Of a stretch of DNA of 64,000 nt, positions 63,975-64,000 are shown one piece after another. Origin of the DNA: Deltaproteobacteria bacterium Ga0077539. GTDB lineage: Bacteria; Myxococcota_A; Polyangia; Polyangiales; Ga0077539. The notes beneath the pieces were generated by a model, which did no database searches, was not told the origin of the DNA, and worked only from the letters and a program-made list of their open reading frames with translations. Made by a program: the position numbers and the translations under genes. Within the stretch, counting starts at the first letter, position 1, and every line of letters begins with the position of its first letter. The stretch covers positions 31,937 through 95,936 of the forward strand of contig LNEO01000197.1 in assembly GCA_001465015.1 (NCBI GenBank), read 5' to 3'.

Positions 63975-64000
63975 GCTTGCAGTGCGAGAGGCTACTCTGC

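Overview
High-GC (roughly two thirds G+C) bacterial chromosome, almost certainly Myxococcota. The order Polyangiales is the most likely, but that is inference. Signs are a MYXO-CTERM-type C-terminus, a TIGR02996-type protein, many lipoproteins with Asp/Ala/Val-rich linkers, two Hanks-type kinase-like proteins, HEAT and TPR proteins, and widespread stop/start overlaps (ATGA, GTGA, TGATG). I saw no rRNA, tRNA, CRISPR array, insertion sequence or prophage.

Layout. 0-3.7 kb: a gene cut by the left edge, then a retron-like reverse transcriptase (RT) broken by one apparent -1 shift and translationally coupled to a TIGR02996/LRR-like protein, then an unknown gene. 3.7-6.4 kb: a 2-oxoglutarate/Fe(II)-type oxygenase divergent from hflX. 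6.5-12.5 kb: tightly packed genes including a metalloprotease-like lipoprotein and a second lipoprotein. 12.5-28.9 kb: SDR oxidoreductase, MYXO-CTERM protein, glycosyltransferase-like membrane protein, L,D-transpeptidase, (QP)n protein, HEAT protein, MopE-motif lipoprotein, a degenerate kinase, rseP and a transglutaminase-like protein. 29.1-31.3 kb: a partial ATP synthase operon (atpZ/I-like, atpI-like, atpB, atpE). 31.4-41.3 kb: uvrC, lon, pyrD and unknown membrane or secreted proteins.

41.3-47.7 kb is the most unusual block. Five minus-strand genes encode a Ycf46-like AAA+ ATPase (one apparent frameshift), two zinc-ribbon proteins, a TPR-ClpA/B-like double AAA+ protein whose second ATPase module looks inactivated, and a small protein with a TIR-reminiscent N-terminus. 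Almost every junction overlaps by a few bases, and a 12-bp inverted repeat fills the one gap. I could not assign this set to a described system.

47.8-54.7 kb: maf and yggS on the plus strand, then on the minus strand zapA and an operon of PpiC-type isomerase, roadblock-like protein, GH35/42-like protein and an unknown, plus two small membrane proteins. 54.7-64 kb: a large kinase/AAA/TPR regulator with two zinc ribbons, rpsT, a CAP-domain protein, a secreted probable beta-barrel protein, a lower-GC intergenic island with strong hairpins, a TPR-like lipoprotein, a DUF465 protein and acsA.

Two of about 55 genes show a one-base frame disruption, so assembly indels must be excluded before biology is read into either. 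Housekeeping genes are clear from motifs; many accessory genes have no recognisable family and are marked so.
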